Shown: positions 33,499 to 42,470 of the stretch, piece after piece
How positions within the stretch are numbered: position 1 is the stretch's first letter
Layout of the letters: each line of letters begins with the position of its first letter
Source: an uncultured Spirochaetaceae bacterium
Lineage (GTDB): Bacteria > Spirochaetota > Spirochaetia > Sphaerochaetales > Sphaerochaetaceae
NCBI GenBank assembly: GCA_944389025.1
Contig: CALXKU010000015.1
Location: 1-58,816, forward strand
Direction of reading: 5' to 3'
DNA: 58,816 nt
Position numbers and translations under genes: made by a program
Notes under the pieces: generated by a model
Databases searched by the model: none
Seen by the model: only the letters and a program-made list of their open reading frames with translations
What the model was told of the DNA's origin: nothing

Positions 33499-35646
33499 AT
33501 GGATTTAATAAAGGGTAGTGAATACCTCGTCAGTAAGGGGCTGAACCCCAGTCAGGTGGATGCTGTGATGGATTTCTCCCATGATCTTCTCGTTCTCTCA
33601 ACAGCGGGATCTGGAAAGACGAGAGTAATCTCAGAGAAAATAGCTTTCGCATTGAATTACATGCTCTATGAGCCTTCCTCGATTCTTGCTCTGACTTATA
33701 CAAAGAAGGCCGCAGAGGAGATGAGGAATAGGGTAGCAACTCTTTGTGGTAATAGGGTCAGACTTGATGAATTGAAAATATCCACATTCAACGCATATGG
33801 TATGAGCCTCATCAGCAAATATATGTCGGATTATGAGTACGACGTAGTCGATGAGATTGATCAGCAGATTATAATAAAAGGTATCAAGGAGGAAATGATT
33901 GCACGAGGGAATACTTCTTGCAAAGATGCGAAAACAAAAGATCTTGTAGATTTGATTGCAAAGACTAAATGCAGCGGTATCCGCCCAGAAAACCAAGCGG
34001 CTGTGCACAAAACCGCAAAAAATGCTAAAATTCCTGATTTCCCTGAGATCTATAAAGCATATGAGGAGACTCTTCATGATAATAACATGGTGGATTTCGA
34101 GGATCAGATACTAAAGTCGATTGAGATCCTCGATAACAGATCTGATGTAAGGGATGAGCTTCATGAGAGATACCGTCTGATTCTTGTTGATGAGTATCAG
34201 GATACAAACAGGATGCAGGATGTATTCCTTAATAAGCTCAGGGGGCACAATACACAGCTTGTAATTGTTGGAGATGATGACCAGAGCATATATGGTTTCA
34301 GGGGCGCAGAGGTTGAAAACATACGCAAATATGATAATCTCAAAGGGTTCCGTACCGTCCACCTTGCTCAGAACTACCGGTCCTCGAAAGCAATTCTCGA
34401 ATTCGCAGATGCCATAATCAGGCAGGATGCAGGAAGAAAACAGAAAAGAATATTCACCGAAAAACCTTATGGGGAAAAACCGTACTGTTTGGAAGCAAAG
34501 GATATGGCTGATGAAATCAATCAGGTAATCAGAGTGATAAAAAGAAAGGAGGATACGGAAACGGCAATCCTTGCTAGAATAAATGTCACGCTCAACCGTT
34601 TCATCTATCCAATGCTCAAAGCAGGTCTAGATATAGATATCAAGGACAGTATTTATCAGCTTTTAAAACCTGGGTATATGCAACGCGTTTACGCTTTTCT
34701 CCTTCTTCTTGAAAGGCCGGACAATACTGAGGCTTTTAGGGCTCTTGCCGATTCAAAAGTCACAGATGAGGAGCTTGATGAGGTCATTCCCCTTTCTAAG
34801 GATTTCATAACCAGTCTCAAAATCGGATTGGAAAAAAATATTTTTAATGAGACAAGTGCCCCCTGGGTTGGGAATTTCCTGAGATGCTATGATGAGGCGA
34901 AGCATCTTAAGGATAAGAGCGTCTCTGACTCCTTCGAGGACGATGTGATAAAAGCTGTTCTTGGTGGCGATGCGTTATCGGGGAATAAGAAAGCTTCCCA
35001 GAGGGAGAGAATCCGTGAGTTTTTGCAACTCAAGAATACAGGATTGGTTAAATCGGGAAGTACACTGCTTAGGGATTTTCTTCTAACTCTTAAAAGCGAT
35101 AGCGGGGAAAGCAGGATAAAACTGCTTACGATTCATGCATCCAAAGGCCTTGAGTTTGAAAGGGTGTTCATAGTTCATGTGAATGAGGGTTTCATTCCAT
35201 TAGAGAGAGTGGAAAATGATGAGGAAAATGATGAGGGAAGTATTGAGAAGAAGGCTAAGGAGAGGGCCGAGGAGCTGCGTCTTTTCTTCGTCGCTGCTAC
35301 AAGGGCGGAAAAGCAGCTTTATCTCAGCTATGTGAATTCGGATGATAAGATAGATGACATACAGCCATCCTCTTTCCTTGATGCTATTGACAGTTCCCTT
35401 TATGAATACACTCTCGCGGATGAATACGTTTTTAAGGAAGACGATAAGCCTGCGCCGATGGTTGCGGACGTATCATCAGAAATTTCTTTCTCCGTAGGAG
35501 ATATCGTGGAGACAAGCAGAGGTGAGAATGCGGTTGTAACAGAGGTCGGGGATAAGATTTTCATAAAAGTTTCAGAGACATATAAAAGATACTCATACGA
35601 ACTTAAAGAAGCTTTGAAGGAACTGAAACTAAAGAGGAGAGCATGA
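33499..35646 (+). CDS. UvrD/PcrA-like superfamily 1A DNA helicase
   Basis: 715 residues. Motif I TAGSGKTRV (35-43), Ia LTYTKKAAEEMRNR, motif II ILVDEYQDTN, III VGDDDQSIYGFRGA, IV LAQNYRSS, V LLTIHASKGLEFERVFI and VI FFVAATRAEKQLYLS. The C-terminal 60 residues (ISFSVGDIVETSRGENAVVTEVGD) look like the small Tudor/KOW-like tail that follows PcrA. Mid-region (about 390-520) is shorter and divergent. It translocates 3'-5' on single-stranded DNA. It leads an operon with a PIF1-like helicase (4-base ATGA overlap) and a membrane protein; this is not the usual setting of housekeeping uvrD, so an accessory or defence role is possible. Confidence 0.88.
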   Translation: MDLIKGSEYLVSKGLNPSQVDAVMDFSHDLLVLSTAGSGKTRVISEKIAFALNYMLYEPSSILALTYTKKAAEEMRNRVATLCGNRVRLDELKISTFNAYGMSLISKYMSDYEYDVVDEIDQQIIIKGIKEEMIARGNTSCKDAKTKDLVDLIAKTKCSGIRPENQAAVHKTAKNAKIPDFPEIYKAYEETLHDNNMVDFEDQILKSIEILDNRSDVRDELHERYRLILVDEYQDTNRMQDVFLNKLRGHNTQLVIVGDDDQSIYGFRGAEVENIRKYDNLKGFRTVHLAQNYRSSKAILEFADAIIRQDAGRKQKRIFTEKPYGEKPYCLEAKDMADEINQVIRVIKRKEDTETAILARINVTLNRFIYPMLKAGLDIDIKDSIYQLLKPGYMQRVYAFLLLLERPDNTEAFRALADSKVTDEELDEVIPLSKDFITSLKIGLEKNIFNETSAPWVGNFLRCYDEAKHLKDKSVSDSFEDDVIKAVLGGDALSGNKKASQRERIREFLQLKNTGLVKSGSTLLRDFLLTLKSDSGESRIKLLTIHASKGLEFERVFIVHVNEGFIPLERVENDEENDEGSIEKKAKERAEELRLFFVAATRAEKQLYLSYVNSDDKIDDIQPSSFLDAIDSSLYEYTLADEYVFKEDDKPAPMVADVSSEISFSVGDIVETSRGENAVVTEVGDKIFIKVSETYKRYSYELKEALKELKLKRRA

Positions 35647-37292
35647 GCAATTCATTTGTTTATAATAATAAGAGATATGATTTACCTGAGGGTTTTGATA
35701 ACATAAGGCTGGATAGTAAGAAGTTCTGCCAGGCGATTGCAGAGTGCTATGACGGCTTTTATGAGATAGTCACCATAGCCGGTGCTGGAGGCTGCGGTAA
35801 GAGTGTTATCTATCAGATAATATGCAAGAAGTTCGGTCAAAGATGTCTTTCAACAGCCAGTACGGGGGTTGCGGCATTCAATATCGCACAGCATGGGATA
35901 AACTGCTCTACGCTCCATTCGGCACTCCGTCTTCCCGCTGTTGATATGCTGGACTGGAATAAAGCTGACCCGTCACTGGTCACCCTCCTTGAAAAATATG
36001 ATTACCTTCTCATCGATGAGATCAGTATGGTTAACTGCAACATACTTGATTACATTCTCATCCATGTCCGTTTGGCAAATGAGGAAAGATTTGGAAGAAA
36101 GAAGCTCAAGGTTATTCTTTTCGGTGACGTGCTTCAGCTTCCTCCTGTTTCCGCCATCCTCGATAAGAAGAATACCAATGATGAGGATAGAAAACTCAGG
36201 AAATTCTGGAAGGAAAGATACGGGGAGGCTGAGGTCGGCTACTGGTTTTTCTCTCCGGTTTTCAGAGAGACAAGAAGAATCACGATTGAGCTTGATGCCG
36301 TGTATCGTCAGAGTGATGATAAGTTTAAAAGTGCTCTCGACGTAATACGAAAAGCGGATATGGCAGGGCTTGAAAAGGCTTTGGAGAATATAAACGGTAG
36401 AGTTGTTGATGAAGAGGAACACAGAGCCCTTTATGAGAAAAATGGTACACCAATGCTGTATCTCACAGGACGGAACAGGGATGTGAGGGCATATAACATG
36501 AGACATCTGGAGCCGCTTAGAAAAAGCGGGGTGGAAGCTCATGAATACGTATCATCAATCAATGGGCCTATGACCAGTGACCGCTATTATATGAGTTATG
36601 ATCCCTGTGATGAGAATGGCAGGAAGCTGATTTTCAAACATTTCTTTCCCATACTTGAGGACAGGCAGACACTCTACCTTGGTTCCCAGGTCATGTGTCT
36701 CTGCAATGATAGGACGAAAGGATTTCAGAACGGAACGCTAGGGAAAATCATAGATTTCCGTTACGACAGCGAGGAGGACGCCATTCTTCCCGTGGTCAAG
36801 CCATTCGATAACCGGAAGGCATTCACTGTTCCTTATCATGATTTCGAATACTTCGCGACATATATTAAGCCAAGCGGAGAAATCGTTCATGATAAGATAT
36901 TCATCGTTCGCTCCATTGCCTGCAAGAGTGCTTACGCCGTTACTTTCCATAAGGCTCAGGGGCTTACACTTGATGCGGTTTATATCGATACCAGACACGG
37001 TGGCAGCGATAGCGACAGCAATGTCGGGGAAAGCTATATCCCGTACTCGGGAATATACCTTGGACTATCCAGATGTAAGACGCTCGAAGGTGTTGGACTG
37101 AGCGATAAGATCACACCTGATCAGGTTAAGGTTAACGAGTACGCGCCTCTCTTCTTCCTTCCCGACAGGGACAGGGTTGTGCAGAGTGGTGATGATGATT
37201 TTCTTTTTAAAAGGATGATTGTCGCAAAAACCGTCATCCGTAAGAGGAAGAAGAAAACGAGACTGTCTGATCTGCTTGATAGCGATGTTTGA
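35643..37292 (+). CDS. PIF1-like superfamily 1B helicase
   Basis: 549 residues. Walker A GAGGCGKSVIYQI (47-59), then STASTGVAAFNI and NCSTLHSALRLP (motif Ia of PIF1), motif II LLIDEISMVNCNILDYI, GDVLQLPPV (motif III), and the late VTFHKAQGLTLDAVYID and YLGLSRCKTLEGV equivalents of V and VI. A 5'-3' helicase of the PIF1/RecD group. The bacterial Pif1 homologues act on G-quadruplexes and forks; here it is second in an operon with a UvrD-like helicase and a membrane protein. The segment between III and V (about 250-400) is poorly conserved. Confidence 0.85.
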   Translation: MSNSFVYNNKRYDLPEGFDNIRLDSKKFCQAIAECYDGFYEIVTIAGAGGCGKSVIYQIICKKFGQRCLSTASTGVAAFNIAQHGINCSTLHSALRLPAVDMLDWNKADPSLVTLLEKYDYLLIDEISMVNCNILDYILIHVRLANEERFGRKKLKVILFGDVLQLPPVSAILDKKNTNDEDRKLRKFWKERYGEAEVGYWFFSPVFRETRRITIELDAVYRQSDDKFKSALDVIRKADMAGLEKALENINGRVVDEEEHRALYEKNGTPMLYLTGRNRDVRAYNMRHLEPLRKSGVEAHEYVSSINGPMTSDRYYMSYDPCDENGRKLIFKHFFPILEDRQTLYLGSQVMCLCNDRTKGFQNGTLGKIIDFRYDSEEDAILPVVKPFDNRKAFTVPYHDFEYFATYIKPSGEIVHDKIFIVRSIACKSAYAVTFHKAQGLTLDAVYIDTRHGGSDSDSNVGESYIPYSGIYLGLSRCKTLEGVGLSDKITPDQVKVNEYAPLFFLPDRDRVVQSGDDDFLFKRMIVAKTVIRKRKKKTRLSDLLDSDV

Positions 37293-37315
37293 AAGTATGA
37301 AGGAGAAGTGTGATT

Positions 37316-39007
37316 ATGAGTGAGAAGTCATTTAAACTGTATCTTTCCGCTTTTTTCCATTTTAAGAAGGATTTCTATTTAATTGCACCTGAAGGGTTCG
37401 AGAATAGTTTTTCTGCATGCAATCATATAAATAAATACACTCTTCGGAATGTGACCAATTCCTATTTCGACTACAAAGAGGAAGGAAAGGTTGATAATTC
37501 CAATTCTGGAAAACCTAATAGTAACGGAAAAGAAAGCAGTTTTGGTGGAAATGCTGATTCTCAAAAGAATCCAATCAGTTGCCATCCATTGGAATGGTAT
37601 ATCGAAAAGCCGAATGGAAACAGTTTTTACAATACAAGATATAATCGTGATTCATTCACTTTGAATTCTGTTGACATATATCAGAAAGGATCATACATAG
37701 CTATTTCTTACTGTTTTTCGCCTGAGAGCGCATCATCTTTCTCTGATGCTGTCCACCAGCTTGCTGCCTTTACCAGAGAGTGCACCTACAAAAGAAGTAA
37801 GACCTGGCTTAGAAAAAAAACGGTAACTCTCCTTCGTGATATCCTCAGCTCTAATGCTCTAAGTGAAAGTGATGTAGAATCGATATATTTTGAAAACAAG
37901 GACTTCAGTATAGGACGATTTGATGAGAGTGTTTTCCTTGAGATGGATAGGGATGATAATTTTAAGTCAGTCCCCGACAAGGTATATAAAAGATTGCCTT
38001 TTTTCATCTTTTTAAATATCGATGCTCTCAGGGATTGGAAGAAAGAGAGCGAGGAGAGTGATAAGCCTTCCATGATAAATTCTTTTCCAGGTACTGCTCC
38101 TGATAGCAATGTCTGCTATGAGCTAATGGAATATAAGAAATGTGTTGGAGAAAAAAGCATCAGCATGAGAAGGCTGGTTCCTTCTGATTCCATAATCAAT
38201 GATTACCTTTACAGGATTGCCAAAGGGGAGACAACACGTAACATGAGTTCGGAAAAGGCAGTTCAGGCGGAGGCTAACCTGCATACAGGGATAGGGTATC
38301 TTGAGCTTTTCCAGGCGCAATCAGGACTTGTGGCTTTGCGTTCATATGAATCCGATTCGGTAATCTCCAACCTAATTGATGGAATCATGACAAAGCTGGA
38401 TCTGATTGTAAGGCGTAGGATGCTTTCTTCTGAGTATGCTGAAGTCGTAGCACGTTCGGATAAGGCTGAGCTGAAGAAGCTCGAGAACAAGGCTGAAGGT
38501 TTCCGCCTTTCCTGTCTGGATTTCAAGATCGATATTCAGGATAAGTGCTTCTCTTCCGACAAGGTAAAAAGGACAGAGGGGGAATATCTTGCCAGTACCG
38601 GCACTCTGGATATGATAGCTCATGCTGAGGCATTTGCCGATACCGTATTGGAAATACTTGATAAGCAGTATGGTAATATTAAGGAATCGGAAGAGGAGAG
38701 ACAGAAGAAGCTGGATGGCATATTGAATATCATAGCTCTCGTAGCTTTTGTCTCAGCCATAAAAGACGGTTCGGATCTCTATCTCACAATGAAACAGAAT
38801 CTTTCCGAGAGCCCATTATCACCATTTAACATCGCCATTTCCATTCTTGCCTCATTTCTTATGATAAGTCTTGCGGGATATGTGGTTTTCAAATATCTGG
38901 AGTACAGGAATCCTAAGAAAGAATATGGAAAGAAGGTGTGGCTCATTGTGGCTGGAGTAGGGATTCTTTTCACTCTGATTATGGTAGCTTTCTCATTCTT
39001 TTTCTGA
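37316..39007 (+). CDS. Large protein of unknown function with C-terminal membrane helices
   Basis: 563 residues, not recognised. About 460 soluble residues come first, with a low-complexity Asn/Ser/Gly/Lys insert near 58-85 and helical stretches at 155-200 and 360-470. The last 95 residues hold three hydrophobic helices (near LNIIALVAFVSAIKDG, FNIAISILASFLMISLAGYVVF and VWLIVAGVGILFTLIMVAFSFFF), reminiscent in layout, not sequence, of CorA-type or effector proteins. ATG 37316 is preferred to GTG 37310 because AGGAG is 10 bases before it. Base composition is richer in A/T than the neighbours. It closes the helicase operon 17-23 bases after the PIF1-like stop; a membrane effector is my inference. 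Confidence 0.7.
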   Translation: MSEKSFKLYLSAFFHFKKDFYLIAPEGFENSFSACNHINKYTLRNVTNSYFDYKEEGKVDNSNSGKPNSNGKESSFGGNADSQKNPISCHPLEWYIEKPNGNSFYNTRYNRDSFTLNSVDIYQKGSYIAISYCFSPESASSFSDAVHQLAAFTRECTYKRSKTWLRKKTVTLLRDILSSNALSESDVESIYFENKDFSIGRFDESVFLEMDRDDNFKSVPDKVYKRLPFFIFLNIDALRDWKKESEESDKPSMINSFPGTAPDSNVCYELMEYKKCVGEKSISMRRLVPSDSIINDYLYRIAKGETTRNMSSEKAVQAEANLHTGIGYLELFQAQSGLVALRSYESDSVISNLIDGIMTKLDLIVRRRMLSSEYAEVVARSDKAELKKLENKAEGFRLSCLDFKIDIQDKCFSSDKVKRTEGEYLASTGTLDMIAHAEAFADTVLEILDKQYGNIKESEEERQKKLDGILNIIALVAFVSAIKDGSDLYLTMKQNLSESPLSPFNIAISILASFLMISLAGYVVFKYLEYRNPKKEYGKKVWLIVAGVGILFTLIMVAFSFFF

Positions 39008-39406
39008 TTATTCGTCGATTTTCTCAGAAAGAAGATTGAGCCCTACAACGACTACGATTGCACCGATTGTGAGAAGGTAGAGCTTATAGAATCTGTCGAG
39101 GAATGAGCGCTCATCATTCTCAACATATTCTGCTCCTGAGAGATAAACTTTGGCATGTATGGCGTTTATGTCTTTTGCTTTGAGGTTCTCCGCATTACCC
39201 CTTGCGATGGCGAAAACCCCGGAAAAGAGGTTCTCAGCCGCCGTCTCAGTCTTTTCTTCGTTCAGGGTGTATGCATATATCGTAACGCTCTCACTTTTAT
39301 CGATGCTGGAGAAAGAGAACATCATGCCCTTGAGCATGATTGAGAATGCCATGAGAAGCACGCCGCATACCACTATTGCCGTTCCGAACGCTTTTTTTAC
39401 TTTCAT
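39008..39406 (-). CDS. Small two-helix membrane protein
   Basis: 132 residues, not recognised. Helix 1 at about 7-27 (FGTAIVVCGVLLMAFSIML), a polar extracytoplasmic domain of about 75 residues (KAKDINAIHAKVYLSGAEYVENDERS) and helix 2 at about 108-126 (LYLLTIGAIVVVVGLNLL). Layout suggests both ends in the cytoplasm with a loop outside. Its stop is immediately next to the stop of the operon coming from the left (39007). Confidence 0.6.
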   Translation of the reverse strand: MKVKKAFGTAIVVCGVLLMAFSIMLKGMMFSFSSIDKSESVTIYAYTLNEEKTETAAENLFSGVFAIARGNAENLKAKDINAIHAKVYLSGAEYVENDERSFLDRFYKLYLLTIGAIVVVVGLNLLSEKIDE

Positions 39407-39458
39407 AGCTAAAGAATATAGCAGTTGTGTTTGTATTTTGTTTGTGCATGAAAAGAAG

Positions 39459-39484
39459 TATCCCGGCCTTTTGGGGCCGGGATA
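39459..39484 (-). terminator. Terminator of the symporter gene
   Basis: Perfect 10-bp stem TATCCCGGCC/GGCCGGGATA (39459-39468, 39475-39484) with a 6-base loop right after the symporter stop. On the minus strand it is followed by CTTCTTTT, a moderate T tract. Confidence 0.65.
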
Positions 39485-39491
39485 AGATTTC

Positions 39492-40922
39492 TTACTCCTC
39501 GTATGCGCTTGGAGCCGCTTTTATTCCCATCTTCCATTCTATGAGGTTCACGAGGAAGAATGTAACGGTTCCGACCGCGCAGCCGAATACGACAGGAAGT
39601 ATTCCCATGTAGAAATCGCCACCTGAGAGGATCTGCCAGACGACTACTCCGATCGTACCGGTTATAATCGATATCTGTCCTGAGTGCTTCGTTGCTCGCG
39701 GGACTACCATACCAAGTCCGTATGCTGCGAACGGGCCTGCACAGCGGATTGCGAATGCGAATGTGTTCATCGTGACTATATCGACTCCAAGCAGGCTTAT
39801 GAGCATGGCAACCACGCAGAAGAGGACGTTGCAGAGCCTTGTCGTGAAGATGATCTGTCTGTCATTCATCTCCTTGCCTTTCTTGAAGTACTTGAGATAG
39901 ATGTCGTTCATGAACATTGTGGACATGCAGAGGAGGTTGGAGTCCGCACTGCTCATCGTAGCACTTATGATAGCTGCGGATATGACACCTGTGATGATTG
40001 ATGGTGCGAAATGGTTTGTTACCATCATCATCGAACTTGCTGCTTCCATTCCTGGAACCTTGTCGGCCATTGCAAGGGCTGTAAGGCCGAGAAGAGTCGG
40101 GAAGACTGCCATGGCTGCCATGAGAACGGCAGAAAGGAGGGAGGCGTATTTCGCAGTCTTCTCATCCTTCGCGCTCTCGAAGCGGCTGATCATCTCAGGC
40201 CCTGAGAGGAATGTGCAGAAATAGTTGAAGATGTAGCCGATGATTACCACCCAGCCGATCTTATCTATTGAGAGCTGTTCGCCTGGAAGGGCAGCAGAGA
40301 TTGCTTCCCATCCGCCAGCGCCATGGATGACTATCGGGGTTGCGACAGCAAGACCCACGAGGATTATTATGAACTGAACAAGATCGGATACCTGGTCAGC
40401 AATCATCCCTCCGAGGGTCGTATATATGATAATTACAAGACCTGCGACTATGAGACATACGTTGAGAGGAATGCCTGTAAGTGAGTAGATTACGCTTCCC
40501 GATGCTGCAACCTGGCTGCTAGTAAGGCAGAAGAGGGCGAGTATGTTAAGCACGGCGGAGAATACGCTGCTTGCGTCTCCGAATCTCCTGTTGATGACTT
40601 CAGGAATGGTCAGCGCCATCGTCTTCCTGATTTTCGGTGCGAACCATGCGAGGGGAATCATTGCGACAGAGGCGGCAAGTACATACCATACGGCACTCAT
40701 ACCCCATTCGCCGAAAGCCTTGCTTGCAAGTCCTGTTGTGCTTCCTCCTCCAATGTTGTTTGCTGAGAGGCTGAATGCGACCATGAAAAGTCCCATCCTT
40801 CTTCCCGCTACCATATAGTCTTCGCTGTTCTTGATCTTGAGCTTACCTACAAGATATCCGACAAGAAGCATGCCAATGAGGTATGCTCCCGTGATGATTA
40901 ATGCGCCTACGTTAACAGACAT
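39492..40922 (-). CDS. Sodium:solute symporter family (SSS) transporter
   Basis: 476 residues with about 13 hydrophobic helices. Opening GAYLIGMLLVGYLVGKLKIKNSEDYMVAGRRMG is the SSS helix-1 region, and AISATMSSADSNLLCMST is the conserved sodium-site segment. Substrate could be proline, pantothenate, an acid or a sugar; not decidable. GGGAG lies 10 bases upstream of the ATG. Single gene with its own terminator; the 96 bases before it hold no further feature. Confidence 0.9.
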   Translation of the reverse strand: MSVNVGALIITGAYLIGMLLVGYLVGKLKIKNSEDYMVAGRRMGLFMVAFSLSANNIGGGSTTGLASKAFGEWGMSAVWYVLAASVAMIPLAWFAPKIRKTMALTIPEVINRRFGDASSVFSAVLNILALFCLTSSQVAASGSVIYSLTGIPLNVCLIVAGLVIIIYTTLGGMIADQVSDLVQFIIILVGLAVATPIVIHGAGGWEAISAALPGEQLSIDKIGWVVIIGYIFNYFCTFLSGPEMISRFESAKDEKTAKYASLLSAVLMAAMAVFPTLLGLTALAMADKVPGMEAASSMMMVTNHFAPSIITGVISAAIISATMSSADSNLLCMSTMFMNDIYLKYFKKGKEMNDRQIIFTTRLCNVLFCVVAMLISLLGVDIVTMNTFAFAIRCAGPFAAYGLGMVVPRATKHSGQISIITGTIGVVVWQILSGGDFYMGILPVVFGCAVGTVTFFLVNLIEWKMGIKAAPSAYEE

Positions 40923-41018
40923 AAAATATCTCCCTTATCTGAAATTGTTATTCTCAGGGTAAAGGAGAAGAGCCATGAAGTCCAGAAAAATCAAATATTC
41001 CCTGTTTTCTGAAAGGGG

Positions 41019-42470
41019 CTATTTCGTCCAGAATTTCTTAGTAAAGAGGGAGAATACCGTGAAAAGTTCAAGCCTTCCAACGAGCATGAGTGCTGATAGA
41101 ACCCACTGGAACGGGGCTTCAAAATCATGGAACGAGGTGCTTACTCCCATTCCTCCGATCGCGATTCCTATGTTACCGATTGCCTGCATGACGCTTGTGA
41201 GGCAGGTTACGAAATCCATGTCGGAAAGAGAGATTATCACAGTGCCGATAAGGGCTGTGATGAGATAAAAGCACACGAAACCAGCGATTGAGAGGCATGT
41301 GTCGGTATTGTACGTATCATCTCCTATCCGGACGGTGGTGAGTGCGTTCGGATGGTTCCTTTTTATCATGGCGTTCGTTCCCATCTTGAAAAGGACGCGG
41401 ATCCTTATTACCTTGATTCCCCCTCCCGTACTTCCTGCGCATCCTCCGATGAACATCATCAGGAACATCAGCATCTGCGGAAACATCGGCCAGAGGTTGT
41501 AGTCGGTGCTGTAAAAGCCGGTTGTCGTTATGATCGAAACAATCTGGAAGAACGCGTGTCTTATGCTGTCATGAAGGTTGAAAAATCCCTTTGCGAAGAG
41601 ATTCAGTCCCGCAAGCAGGCTGGATATGGCGACAATCGCGAAATAAAGGCGGTATTCACCGTCGTGAAACACCCTGCTGAATTTTCTTTGAATGAGTTTG
41701 AAGTAAAGAGCGAAATTTCCACCGGCAATGAACATGAATATTATGCATATCCACTCCACATAGGCGCTGTTAAAGCTTGCAATTGACTGGTTCGTAGGTG
41801 TGAATCCTGCAGCTCCCATCGTTCCGAACATGACTGTGAGGGAATCGAAGAGAGAGAGGCCTCCAAGCTTTAAGAGTATTACCTGTATTGCGCTGATACC
41901 TATGTATATGAGCCAGAGGGACATCGCCGTTCCCCTTATCTGCGGGGTAAGCTTGTCCTTTGTAGGCCCTACGGACTCGGCTCCCACCAGTGCCGTTCCT
42001 TTTACTCCGAATACGGGGAGAACGGCTACGAAGAGAACTACGATTCCCATACCTCCGAGCCAGTTCGTGAGGTTCCTCCAGAATAGTATCGAGTAGGGGT
42101 GGTCCTCTACGACAGGGATTGCTGTGGCTCCGGTTGTTGTGAAACCGCTCATTATCTCGAAGAATGATTCAGAATAGGAGGTTGTCGTTCCTGTAAGGTA
42201 AAGGGGAAGACAGCCGAATGCTGTTGCGACTATCCAGGTAAGGGTTACGAAAATATAACTGTCCTTTACTGATATGTCCAGAATCCTGACCTTTCTGGTA
42301 AAGAGGAGGATGATCAGGCAGAATGCTAGAATCATGCCCTCGGTCTTGAAGAACGCAACAAGACTTTCATACTCCCCATAGTAATATGCCATGCCTGTGG
42401 GAATGAGTATGATCAGCCCGATGAAGAGCATTATGTATGATAGAAGTTTTAGATCGGCTTTAAGGTTCAT
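41019..42470 (-). CDS. trkH: Trk potassium uptake membrane subunit TrkH
   Basis: 483 residues with about ten helices and the four pore loops of the Trk/Ktr family: SGFTTTGATAI, FGTMGAAGFTP, ITTTGFYSTDYN and AIGNIGIAIG each carry a filter Gly. GGCAGSTGGGIKVIRI is the intramembrane loop typical of TrkH. Forms potassium uptake complex with the TrkA protein encoded directly upstream; the TrkA stop and TrkH start share one base. Confidence 0.92.
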   Translation of the reverse strand: MNLKADLKLLSYIMLFIGLIILIPTGMAYYYGEYESLVAFFKTEGMILAFCLIILLFTRKVRILDISVKDSYIFVTLTWIVATAFGCLPLYLTGTTTSYSESFFEIMSGFTTTGATAIPVVEDHPYSILFWRNLTNWLGGMGIVVLFVAVLPVFGVKGTALVGAESVGPTKDKLTPQIRGTAMSLWLIYIGISAIQVILLKLGGLSLFDSLTVMFGTMGAAGFTPTNQSIASFNSAYVEWICIIFMFIAGGNFALYFKLIQRKFSRVFHDGEYRLYFAIVAISSLLAGLNLFAKGFFNLHDSIRHAFFQIVSIITTTGFYSTDYNLWPMFPQMLMFLMMFIGGCAGSTGGGIKVIRIRVLFKMGTNAMIKRNHPNALTTVRIGDDTYNTDTCLSIAGFVCFYLITALIGTVIISLSDMDFVTCLTSVMQAIGNIGIAIGGMGVSTSFHDFEAPFQWVLSALMLVGRLELFTVFSLFTKKFWTK

